From: Phoronis australis
Lineage: Eukaryota; Phoronida; Phoronidae
Direction of reading: 5' to 3'
DNA: 27,316 nt
Assembly: GCA_002633005.1 (NCBI GenBank)
Contig: NMRA01001007.1
Span: forward strand, 37,800-65,115
The notes beneath the pieces are model-generated. The model saw nothing but the letters and a program-made list of their open reading frames with translations. It was not told where the DNA came from and made no database searches. The position numbers and the translations under genes are program-made. Positions 1-11,400 of this stretch are shown here, piece after piece (the stretch's first letter is position 1; the number at the start of each line of letters is the position of its first letter).

Positions 1-1614
1 ACTGGCCGTCATCAAAGTCGTTAACGATTCAAACTAACTCGGATAATCGCGAGTTTGCTCTTCAATACCTTCCAAGTACGGGAAAAATAGGTCAGTCGCA
101 AAACGACACGCATGTCACTAGTGTTAATTTTCTTTCCGAGGTATAAAACAAAGCCGGGATTTGGTTTTTACATGTTGTGAAAAGACGTTTTAGAAAACTG
201 AAGTTGTGTAAAATGAAAGTGACACACACCATATAAACTGCGTGTCAATTTTAAACCACACGCGGTCGTTTGTAGTGCGCAATGATGGGCGCTAGCTTGA
301 ACTGTGGGCGCTTAATTGGAAATTCTCAAAATTTAAGGGAGGACTTTTAATAGATCAGTGAGCGCTTATTATGAAACACTTTAAAGGTAGGGAGTAGGCT
401 TGTGCGTGAGCATAGTCGTTAACCTCAGTGTTTGCGGTAATAAGATATTAAAACGCTGCAATGGTAAGAAACATTATAATAATACGATTTTGCGAGGCAA
501 ACTCCATCTAGTAGGGGTGACTTTCTGGATATCGTTACCACAAACTTTGTACCCTTTTTAGCCACCTGGAATGATTTTGTTTTTAACTGCCCACTTCAGC
601 CGGAACAAGGTTGTTTCTATAGGAGTCTGAACATTTTACGGCGACGGTGGTTCGGGGAGCGAAAAGTTGCCGAGGGGGGTTGTATATAAAGAGAAGAATG
701 AAAAGTTCGCTAACTTGAACCACAATTTCGCATCTAGTGCTAGTTTAGTTGCAATAGCTGGCTATGGGCATAGAATACAGGGAATACAGAACATCGACCT
801 CGGGAAACATCGGAACAGGAAAACGTCAGTTCTGGGTTATATCGGTCCCGGGACATCGGGTCTTTTATAACCGCTGGGAATCTGAGTTCATTTTCAAGTA
901 AACCAGAGCTAAGCCGGTATACTCTTTCATTTAGGACTGTCGCTGAGTTCACGCACTTGAATCGCTGGAGTAGGCCTACACTTCACGTAGGCAACAGCAT
1001 GTGAAAGACAAATCATATTTCGCGCACGTAGCCCCAGAAACAAGTAAAGGGTTTGAGAATTTCTTGGCAACTGAAAGTAAAGACGTGGCCGTTGTTTGGC
1101 GATTGATAAAGTTGTCATTTTCACTTTGGCTGTCTTAATACGATAAAAAGGAGAAGTACATCTCAGTCTAAGTCACGATTGTCTGCCGGGACCGCTTGTG
1201 CGCTAACGGTGCCGCAGTGCGATATCAGGGATATTGTCGCGGATATTTGGTACATGTAATAAGGACATCTTATGTGAAAAATAAACATTTTTGTCCACCA
1301 CAAAGTTTGGTAAGTTGATCGCTTAAGAATTAGTAGAAACACCGTTGTTTTGTGAAGTTTTATCACGTGTTACCAGTGGCCCGAAACTTTCTTCGGCAAA
1401 TCCGGGAATTTACAAAAGTGGCCGAAAGTGTTAGCCAATAAAACGCGTTAAAGATCGATTCTGCATATCCCATGTTCACTTGCTTACAAGTCATCTGGAG
1501 GGCTGTTTCCGGTTCGTGTTCTTTTGAACTTGGATTTGGCAACAACCAAATAACGGTCGGATTAACAAGAGTTGCTTTGTATTTGCCAGGTATCTGTTGA
1601 GAAGTGTAAAAACT
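1..1614. other. No gene recognised; 5' flank
   Basis: I see no convincing exon, RNA gene or repeat in this stretch. Open frames on both strands are at most about 70 codons and their translations resemble no family I know. It may contain the distal upstream region of the ankyrin-repeat gene, but no clear core promoter could be identified. Confidence 0.5.
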
Positions 1615-1738
1615 CAGCTCGCATTCATTGGAAATTCAAGGTCACATTTTGCGACTTGATACGAGCTGACAAAAATCTCAGCTCGCATTTCTAAATTTCA
1701 GGTCGCAAATGCGACCTGCAGCTCGTTATGTCGAGCCC
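1615..1738. mobile_element. hAT-like element end (solo, degenerate)
   Basis: Two imperfect copies of a block beginning CTCAGCTCGCATT occur side by side, near 1615 and 1677. The segment ends in GTCGAGCCCTG at 1728-1738. Read on the minus strand it starts CAGGGCTCGACATAACG, which resembles the CAGGGCTCGA ends of non-autonomous hAT elements known from several animals. It contains a hairpin with 9-bp arms (CAGGTCGCA and TGCGACCTG) at 1699-1718. I found no matching opposite end in the window, so this looks like a truncated copy. The family assignment is from memory of such termini, not a search. Confidence 0.45.
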
Positions 1739-1997
1739 TGCTTACTTCGCCTAATTCCGGCTGTTTACGGCTAAATACGTACTGTTGACAAAATGGCAAA
1801 GCACGAGCTCTGAAGAAAGTAGCTTCTGAAAGAAGGGAACATCTGTTTTTGGGACGTTATTCCAAAGAATGACAATGTCTTATTCAAGGGACCGTGGAAT
1901 TCATACTGCAAGTTGTATAGCGTATTTTTGCGGACATGGTGACTGCACTGACTTCGTAGCGTGTTGAGCTGACGATAATACTCGAGCCACAGTCGAG

Positions 1998-2038
1998 CCT
2001 CAAGGGAGTCAAGCCTTGACTCAAGCCTCGACTTGAGG
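1998..2038. repeat. Nested inverted repeats (hairpin)
   Basis: The outer arms are CCTCAAG at 1998-2004 and CTTGAGG at 2032-2038. The inner arms are GAGTCAAG at 2006-2013 and CTTGACTC at 2015-2022. The sequence is built from variants of a GAGTCAAGGCTT-like motif. On the minus strand it gives an apparently leucine- and arginine-rich open frame, which I take to be a by-product of the repeat. Confidence 0.5.
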
Positions 2039-2361
2039 TCATTTCGCATGCAGTACGGTAGTACGTGATCAGATACACTTACAATGAATAATTATTCAAA
2101 ACTTTCGAGAATGGTTAAGAAAATATTGATGCTAAACATTGTCCAGTGCAAATTCATCAACACATTTTTGCAGATAGGTTTTTGCATGTATTAACATAAC
2201 TAAGTTCAGTAAGGACATTTGATTAACAGGATCTTTTCACTATGCGCGTTATCCCTCAACTAAACAACTTAAATTATTCTGAAAATTGGTGATCAATTCA
2301 CTATGTGTGTTTTAGAAACTGAGAGGCAAGTAAGTAGGAAAAGTACCCAGGAGGCGGCTGA
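2039..2361. other. Upstream region of the ankyrin-repeat gene
   Basis: No coding signal is seen. An in-frame TGA at 2359-2361 directly precedes the ATG proposed for exon 1, so the coding frame cannot extend further upstream in this exon. A GTAAGT donor-like hexamer at 2330-2335 could belong to an untranslated 5' exon, but nothing else supports that. Confidence 0.35.
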
Positions 2362-2497
2362 ATGAGTTCCAAAACCGAAAGTCCGAGCAAAAAAGACAAA
2401 AGTCCTCTAAAGAGGCAAGAATTTGGTGCGAAACCTCTGAACACTAAGCAAAGCCCTCTCCCTTTTTTCTTTTTTTTAGTCGCTCAGATAGTGAAAG
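2362..2497 (+). CDS. Exon 1 (tentative) with start codon
   Basis: ATG at 2362 is preceded directly by an in-frame TGA. The frame gives a Ser/Lys/Pro-rich start, then a stretch that reads PFFFFL across a poly-T run, and reaches a donor (AAAG|GTAAAT) at 2498 in phase 1. That is the phase exon 2 needs. The last residues, LVAQIVKG, could be the first half of the first ankyrin repeat, although the spacing is one residue long against the usual LAAxxGHxEC. The context around ATG is weak (T at -3). The run ending TTTTTTTAG at 2471-2479 looks like a splice acceptor, so the real exon may be only 18 nt (2480-2497), with the start further upstream. Confidence 0.4.
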
Positions 2498-5400
2498 GTA
2501 AATTTGGTCTGTGCATGGGAATCTGCGAATTTACTGGAAAAACTGCAAATCTGGCGTTCAGAGTACTCCAATGCAGTTTGGTTGGTACACAGGTCTGCTA
2601 TTACCCCTTAACCTAAATTTGCGAATGCTGATTATGCCATATACTGCTTTTGATACCAACTCTTGTCACTCTTATCAGGTATTGAATGCTTAGTCTGCTT
2701 AGTTGAGAGGGACTCGGACATCACTATTGGTGACAACAATGGCTGCCTACCTGCCCACTTAGCTGCCTGGAAGGACCACCTTGACTGTCTACGGTTCCTA
2801 TGTAGACAGGGGACGGAGTTAGTTGCCACACAGGGAGAGGGGAAGACCCTGGCCCATGTGGCTGCCCAGCACAATGCAATCAACTGCCTGCACTGGTTGC
2901 TGGAGAAAGGCTCCGACCCAAATATACAGGATGGTGAGTGGTTGCACTACTGACTCATTACACTTATTGAGGTGATTAAGAACAATGTTTCATACTTACT
3001 GGTAGCCTTGGTGTACAGCTGTATACTTAATATACACCTTTGCACCGATGTGGGTAAAAAATGGCCTAATAAAATCAAACCCAAAATTAGTGTCATTAAA
3101 ATGTGCATTTCGTCTTGAGTAAACTAAATTATTTACCGCTGTTAGAAAAATTGACATTCTACCGTTATTCTACTGCTTAAGAGCACGTCCACGAATGGAC
3201 CAGGCAAAAAGTGATAAAGGCTATGTCACGGATTTCCTCGATTGTTTGCATGATGGTAGGGGTTGATGCCCCAGCCTTCATACCCACATTAATTTTTTTG
3301 CGTGTGCCACCTTGTGGTTGCTATGGGAACGTGTTTGTTTTTCTGTCAATTCCAAGCCTCGTTACAGCTAAATTTTGGCACTTTTTGCGAACTTACCTTG
3401 AGAACAATAGTGCAAATTGAAACACTTCAAGTTTATCACTGAATTGAGGTGTCTTTCAACTTGCCAGTCATAGAAAATACCACGGTTTCAGTTACATCTT
3501 AGCCGTTTTTGAAGGCTACCAGTTTAGCTAGTTTGTTGTGTTAAAAAAAAATTACTATATATGTTCACAATGCTGCCAACATAATTCAAGGCTTTGGTCA
3601 ATAAACAAGACAATTAGTGTAACTACTCTGAGACATCCGTTTATTAAGATTTTGAATTTATTTCCTTGCGGGTTTGATACTGTAGCAATATACATTTTGA
3701 TGCACAAGTATATTTACATGGTAGCGTATTGTTGTCATCTTGTCTGAGCATCCAATTGTCCTGGTGTCCATTCGACATCCAACAGATTCAACCACTGCAT
3801 AAACTCGCGGCAGCCATTTTGGCACCAATGCATTAATTTTGAGGGAATAGTTTCTGGATGTTATCTAATAACTGATTTTCGAAATAGCCATGCCCTATTG
3901 AAATACACTAGACAGAGATCAGGGGCCTGTTCCAAGAAACTGACTTACCGGTAAGTTCATTTTTAACTTACGTCTAAGATTTGTTTTAACTTCTGAACTT
4001 TGAAACTTCCACATTTGAAAAGTTGGTCAAAATTAAGACAAAACTTAGGTCATACACCATAGGCGGATTTAAGGGGGAGCAAGGGGCTCGACCCCCCCTT
4101 GGCTGCCTCAAAAAATAAAACTGCAAGAGCGTATAGGGAAATGTTGAGTTTATTAATTAACTTTGATAATTAAAATTACACGGATGAAACAAGATTTAAA
4201 TGTGTGCAGTTTTAGTGTTTGTGGGGGGGCTCAGATCCAATTTCAAGTGTCAAATTTGGATCACGGCGCATTCGTAACGGAACTATGGCTAAATATAGGC
4301 TCTCCCGCGATATCTCAGGAGACCGGCTGTGGCGCTGCGCACTACGACTCCGTTTCCGTCATCTGCTCCACTGCGCAATTAAGAAAATTTACTTCATTTT
4401 TTAAAGAAAATGGAACCTGAGTGACGATGAAAAAACAGAAGCTGCTGGTAAGATGTGAATTTTAATCGAAGCCATAGTGAATCACTCGGAAACTCATAAT
4501 TCTCTCTTTGTCAAACCTTAACTTAAGACGATTTCCAAAGCAATCCCGTCATTATTGCCAACACGAAAAACAGATTTGGTCTTTTAGGCACTTGAAGACT
4601 ATTTCAAATACAACTAATTTGTTAAGAACTGATAACATAAAATATAAAACGTGTAATGAGCATTACAAAAAGAAGTAGGTTTCGCGCACAAACGCTGTGG
4701 ACCGTAAACAAGAAGGTCTCTTAGTATAACATTAGTAGTCAAATCGTGGTGGTTTAGTGGTAAAGCACAGGCGCTCCTTCCGCCAGGTCGTGAGTTCGAG
4801 TCTGTGGAACTTGCTGTTTTTCCTGTTTGACACGTTCTCTGTGTTTTTGTTTTTGTTTTTTTTTTTGTTTTTTTTCTTGGATAATACTTCAGGAATCAAG
4901 GAAAATGCTTAATTTTTAGAAGAAAAAACAGACAAATTTCCTGGGCGGGGGGCAAACCCCCCCTCCCGACCTCCCCCCATTCAGTGCTATACGCATCTAC
5001 ATTCGTGGTTTGCGCAAATGCTTACAGCCGTACAAAATGTTGGGCCCCCCCTTGTGATATCCTAGATCCGCCACTGTACACTTAAGTCAAACTTAAGATT
5101 TTTTCTTGATTTGGTTTTGAGACAAATTCAACTTTTATTTTAAAATTTACTAAAATTTAAGATTTGTCTTAGCTAAGTCAGTTTTGTTGGAACGGGCCCC
5201 AGGCCTTTAGTGGACAGGTGTTCAGCACCACCAGCAGATACCATGTAATGCGAATGACGAAGAGGTTTCAACCTATTGCTGTAAAGAGCGTTTTAACACC
5301 TTTTCTGCTGTCATATTACAACCAAATTTCCACTGTTGTCGGGTGGGTGTCTTGCGGAACAAAAGCCAAGTCTTTTCGAAATGTCAATGGATAAATAAGG

Positions 5401-8400
5401 ACATCAAGACAATGTTCCATATATTTTCCACTGTGAAGAAGAATCCATGGCAAAGCCAGTACAAAAAGCGGGAGAATTTCGATCCCAGCCAGTATCCAAA
5501 AGCTAAAATGGATTAGTGAACTTAATAACCTAATCAAACAATGACAGTGGGATTTATTCCTGTGTTTTTAAATTAATGAACCACTATGTAGTAATTGAAA
5601 TTCTGTCCGCGGAATCTGATTCAGGATCAAGCAGAAGTCACTTTCGTGTTCTCGAGCGCCAATGTGAAAAGTTCATTTTTTAACAGATTTCAAAGAAACT
5701 TGCCTCAGAGGTGATGGGCATATTGCAGCACCAGTTGATTTCGTAGCAAATTCAGTCACTGTAGCACCCCGTAGTTGTCATTTTGTACAGTTCTCCAGTT
5801 TTCTGCTCAATATTCTAAAACCCTCTGGTCATATTTTGAAGGAACTTAGCACAAGGGTATTGAGTATGATTAGAGGGGTGCATGCTATTTTTCAATCTGG
5901 CACATCCCCGTTACCAGGAAACAGGGCTTTTGAATATTTTTGCGGAAAAGGGTTTCTGGATGATAGTTTTACACACGGAATATGATGCCAATGCAAGGGC
6001 ACCAGTCAATTTTCAATTAAAACACCTTTTACGGGCCATTTTGGAGCTTTTGGGACTAGGTTTTTGGGTGACGAATATGCTCGATATCTTAGAAACTACT
6101 TTGTCGTGTTTCAATAAAATGTGTTCAAAGCTGTTGGGCATCAGTTTGCTGCCCTGCCCCAGGGTACAGTGTTTTTCAGAATTTTTTGGAGAACAGCATT
6201 TCGAATATTTAAAGATTCAAATAACAGATTTCAGTGCAATTTGACACAGTGGTATGTGACAGCCATACTCCGGCAGATGTTGGTAATAATAAACGCAGCT
6301 TTGGTTTCTGTTTGGTTAACTACTTTTTGGTGTTGGGTGGATTTTAGTTCTTAAGGCCTTGAGATCATTATTGAATACCAGCTGAATTAGTCATTCTTTA
6401 AGGCATGTAGTTTGTAAGTTTGACCAGCTCACACAAGATTACACCGTTGTAATAAGATATTTCAGGGTTTCCCTGAGTTAACTTGCAACCTGGTAAAATG
6501 ACCACCACTGAAAGTGATTGGAGGGCTACCTCAAAATGTTGAATTATTTGAGAAAATGATTCATTGATATACACAATACTCAATTTTTGCTGTATGAACC
6601 AAGGTTTCTGATGTTTCTGAGTAATATATGCCAGTTATATTCAAGAATGGGAGCTTTTAATTTCATTTTACTGTTAACTCCCAAATTTGCTCCACTCCAT
6701 GTAACTCGGAAGATCTCCATAGACCTCTGCCGTTTTCTAGTGTATGGCAACACCCCTGGGCACTATGCTGGAGAGGCAGGACATGCCAAGTGTTTCAACT
6801 GCTTTTTACAACATGGAGGCGATCTTGACCTATGTAACAATACGGACGATACACCATTTGCTGCGGGTCGAAAAGGAGGACACCCTCTGAGATTAGAGAA
6901 AGCAAGTAAGTCCTAAAGTTGGTCCTTTGTTGGCTGTGCATTGAGGAAAAGTCCCTAGAACTTAAGTGTCCTGTTTTAAAATAATTATCAATCTTTGAGG
7001 CAATTTTTATAAAAAGGCCACATTCATATAGTGCATAAAAGTTGATCTTTATGTCTTTGCTACTGTTAACATTTGCTGGAATTCATTAAATTCCAAATAT
7101 GTTCAGGATCGCATCAGTGGTCATCTATTTCTTTTCAGGCATATGATTTTCAATTATGGCTTTTGGCAGTTTTGAGCTTCAATTTCTCTTTAGTGCATTG
7201 TTGAGTCCGGTAAAATTTTTTATACTTATTACGGCCTATGACAGAAGGAACTTATGTCTCAGATGTTTTATTTACCTTAACAACAGCAGTCAGCCATAAA
7301 AAGGACATCTTGGGGACAGTGGACTAATACGTAGATGCTGTTTCAGGGTAAATATAAATCCAAGATATAGTTCCCTGCATATAGTCTGGGGATAATATGG
7401 TTTAAAGATGAGGTCACCTGTTTTTTAGGTTCTTCAGAAAGTCATATACAAAGCAAGAAATCACTGTTTCAAAAAAATGGCAATCGCGTGATTATAAAGA
7501 GTTAGATATTGGACATGGATTAAGATTTTTTATTCATTGAGGATTGGGAAATAGTATAGCTTCATGATGGACAGTAAGCAGTTATTTATGATATGTGAAA
7601 GGACTTCATGAAGGTTGACAATGACTTTAAATGGTTAAACTGTGGGTATTGCTTTATGTTGGAGCTGTTGCTCTCTATGAAATGTGTTTGTTGTAGAACT
7701 AGCATCTTTTCTAGTCATTGTTAGTTACATGGGAGATGGCAGGATCCTGAGTAGTGATCGTGATAGTTTGGCCAGGGAGTAGGGGTAGTTCGGGGAAACT
7801 CGGACGGCGGTAAAATTCGGACAAGTCTAAATAAACGTCAAATATATTAGCAACCAAGATGCCTTACCACTAAATGAAAAGATTATTCACTTCTTTGAAC
7901 AATAGTAGGAATTTATTTATCACCTCACTTGAATTACAACAAAGTTTCAACAGATATGAGGCATGTTCAACACCTTATGTCGCTCTGCTGTCTGCTTTGC
8001 GTGCTGATTTCGAAAGTCTGCGGTAGGTACACTGTCTTTTCCAAGTTTATTTAGGTCACTTGGTCACTTGTCATGTAAATGAACTTGAATTTACTTGTTG
8101 CATATTTCATCACTATGCAGTATGTGTTAATTCCAATAGATAAACTTACAAAAAAGCATGATTTCATCAAAAAACCGGTGTCAGAATTTTCCCTCAAACT
8201 TTTCGTATGCTGCGGGGAAATTCGGACACCCGTGTTTTTAGGCTAGATGCTTTTCTTGACGTTTTCTTGAGATTTTCGTAAACACGTGATGACCTCCTGT
8301 TTTAAGAGGTCAATCCAAAACTTAATTTGCCAACAACAATGGCGCTGTTTACCACCTGGGCTGCACACAAATTGGTAAGTGCGGACGTACTTTTACGTTG

Positions 8401-11400
8401 TTTATGTGGCCAGGACATGATGACTTCTTAAATTTTGTTATTATTCGTCTGATGATAAGACTGCAAAATAATACCTAAATTCATTTTTTGAAATCATAAA
8501 GTACTGTTATATATTTTGTCTGAGTTTTACCTATTCAGAATTTGCTGGTCCGAATTTCCCCGACACTCCGTCCGACTTTCCCCACCTGCATCTGAATTTG
8601 CCCGATTTTTACCATTGTTATTATTCTTGAAATTCGAAGGCATTGGAAGTGAACTAGTAACGAAAAATCTCATTGGTTGGTTTCTTAAATGATTTGCGGA
8701 GATCCCATTACTCGTCTAATGTTATTAGCTGACACATAAACCTTCAGTAGTAGGTAAGCAAGTCGAGCTAGTAGGTTTTGTCTGAATTTAGCCGAACTTC
8801 ACATACAACATCGTGAAGAGTATAGTTCTCAAGTTAAAACTTGAAAAACTTGTGTAGTGTTTTAAGTATAAAATTGAAGTGATATGTTTTTGACCATATG
8901 GTAAGGTTTCCTCAAATTTAGACAAACCTTATTGCCAAAATTGTAATTTTCCATATTTTGAAAGATCACTACATTCTTTAAAACGCTCAAACATCATTAT
9001 GTTTTTGTCGATGATAGCTCCACTATATAGACTGAACATATGATGAAGTAATTTTTTTATGCGCCGACATATTTATATATGGAAGCATTATGCTGTCATC
9101 TCCATCCGTCCGTCCTGCGTCCGCTGCTCTTTCTCCAAAACTTCTTGATGTATGTTCATAAAGTTTTGCTCATGTGTTCCTTCCGTCGATGCCCCTAGTG
9201 GCAATTTTATTTTTTACGTTTACCTCAGACTGTATCTTCAAAAGTCCTGAACGGATTTTCATAAAATTCGGTATGTAGGCACCTATTAGTGAGATGACGC
9301 TATCCTCTTGTATTCGGATGGATGTGACGTAGTTTGCACCACCTAGTGGCCATTTTTAATGTTTTTGAGTTTGTTTTTTTCGTCCACCCCTCCATCAACC
9401 AAACCACTCAAAGAATGATTGTAAAAATGGGCATGTACGTTCCTATTAGGAAGTGGACGGTTATGGTTGATTTTCCGACTTCGACTACTGTGGCGCAGTG
9501 CCTCTTAGTGGCAGTTTTGTTTTTTTTGCACCTATGCCTGTATCTCCTAAACCGTTCGCAGGATCTTTACTAAATTTAGTAAGTGTATTCACTGATGTTA
9601 ACAACTGATGACGACGACTTTCGGACAAATGTGACTTCTGATGTGCCCCCTAGTTACAATTTTAGTTTTTTACATTTAACTCTGTATGTTCAAAAGTCCT
9701 CTACATATTTTCATAAAATTTTAAATACAGCCATCTATTGGTGAGGTGACGCTATCCTCTTGTTTTTGGATGGAATTGAGGTATTTTACGCCACCTGGTG
9801 GCCATTTTTGCTGTTTTCAAATTTTGTTTTTGGCGTCCACCCCTCTATCAACCAAATCATTCTAAGGATGGTTTTAAAAATTGGCGTATATGTTCTCAGT
9901 GTGAAGGGGACGTTTGATGATGGCGACTGACTACTGTGGTGCCTCCTAGTGGTAGTTTTGTTTTGTTTCGCGCCCATAGCTGTTTCTTCTAAACCCACTG
10001 CAGGATCTTTATTAAATTTAGTGGGTGTATTTATAATGAAGATAACAACAGATGACTATGACTTTCAGGTGGATCCAACAGACACTGTGCCCACTTAAGT
10101 GGCAATTTCATTTTATTCTGTTTTCTTTTGTTTCTCTGAAGTTATGAAATATGTATGGCATGTTCCCGTTTTTGGATGGATTGTACATTTTTGTGCCATC
10201 TAGTGGCCATTTTTATGATACAAGTAAATAACCCTAAAAGCACACCATTTGTGATGCATTCGTGGGCGCATTTCAACGCTCCGCATTGCTCTTGTCCAGT
10301 TTGTTTTTGTGGAAAGTTTTTCAGAAATAAAATTTCACTTTTGCGTCATATTAATGTGTTCTAAATTACAGAAACTTTAGCATAAATATGTTGGTGATGT
10401 TCCTGTCTCATGTTAATCAAACTTTTATAGTAAATTGTTATGTTTGTCAGTAGGTTTGGCATTTTTTTTTCAAATCACATGACTTGACATCTTTTGTAGT
10501 AAAAAATGAGATAACATGTCCTATGTGTGTGAAGAAGCATGTGAGACTAGAGTGGGAGAAAGCTCACATGCCGAAACCTGTGGAAAGAGGCATCAGTCTC
10601 ACAGCAAGCTATGCATATACAAACCCTGTACCCTCCGTGCAAAGGTAGGGAAAACAATATACTGTAATTGTGCAGGATTGCATCCAGGGAAATAGTGTTT
10701 GCTAATCTGAAAGTGAGGCTGAGTTTTCTAGACAAGGGTGCTTAATGAGGCTGGATTCTTCTAGACTTGTGTGCTTAGTGAGGCTGTGTTCTTCAAGACA
10801 AGGGTGCTTAATTGGAAAGTTGGTGGGCACTCCAGAACAATGCTGCTCATAATCTCAGAAAGTTGGTCAGTTGAAGGAGAGTGTGGTCCCAGACATAAGA
10901 ATACAGTCACAGAGTTTCTATAAACCTGCTCAGAGACCTTCCAAGAGCAAACCTTACATAATTTCCTGCAGATTTCATTTGTTCTATGGGAATGTCATCC
11001 TGTTACGGAGGATACAATGTCAATATGAATTACTAACTATATACAGTTCAAACTTTGCTGTTTACCATATCCAATGCTTGGCAGACAGGTGAATGAAATG
11101 CAAGATTGATATTTGTCAGAGCATTGTGTAAACAAGAAATTTCGCAAGTAAAGTGGTTCCTTGAGTCTATTGTCAGTGTTGTCTTTTTACCATGAAATAA
11201 AATGCTGTCAAATACTTCAGTCTTGGCTGTGTCAATTTCAGACAACGCAATTTTTTCTGTTCTCATCTATTCTTTTGTGCATTGCTCTATTTTTTCTGTT
11301 AATTTGAAGTCAGTGTCATTAGGTGGCAGTCAAAGTGTCACTGCTTTTAGAAAAAATGTTATTTGATTACTTTTGTTCTTGCATATAAATGTTATCAAAC

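Larger units (their letters stand above)
3923..5199. mobile_element. TIR DNA element with GGGCC ends
   Basis: The left end reads GGGCCTGTTCCAAGAAACTG and the right end, on the minus strand, GGGCCCGTTCCAACAAAACT. Both continue into ACTGACTTA and then looser inverted similarity (AAGATTTGT, AACTT). The trinucleotide CAG flanks both ends (3920-3922 and 5200-5202), a possible 3-bp target duplication as in PIF/Harbinger-type elements, although CAG is not the usual TWA. No transposase frame is present, so it is non-autonomous. Most of its length comes from a second element inserted at 4058-5076; without it this element is about 0.26 kb. Confidence 0.72.

Noticed and set aside
1771-2049. Minus-strand 92-codon frame with a coiled-coil-like start
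   Set aside because: The Leu/Arg/Glu-rich part is produced by the GAGTCAAGGCTT-type inverted repeats at 1998-2038, and the rest resembles nothing known.
4746-4812. Functional tRNA gene
   Set aside because: The box motifs are present but the T stem does not pair well, no good acceptor stem was found, and it lies inside a mobile element.
5316-5537. Minus-strand hydrophobic 73-codon frame as a membrane protein
   Set aside because: It begins at a TTG, not ATG, and is the reverse of T-rich sequence, which naturally encodes hydrophobic residues. The plus-strand frame here looks more protein-like.
5882-6354. 120-codon and 77-codon overlapping frames in intron 2
   Set aside because: Several frames are open at once, no domain is recognisable, and the phases and splice sites do not fit the host gene. 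A chance frame is the simplest reading.
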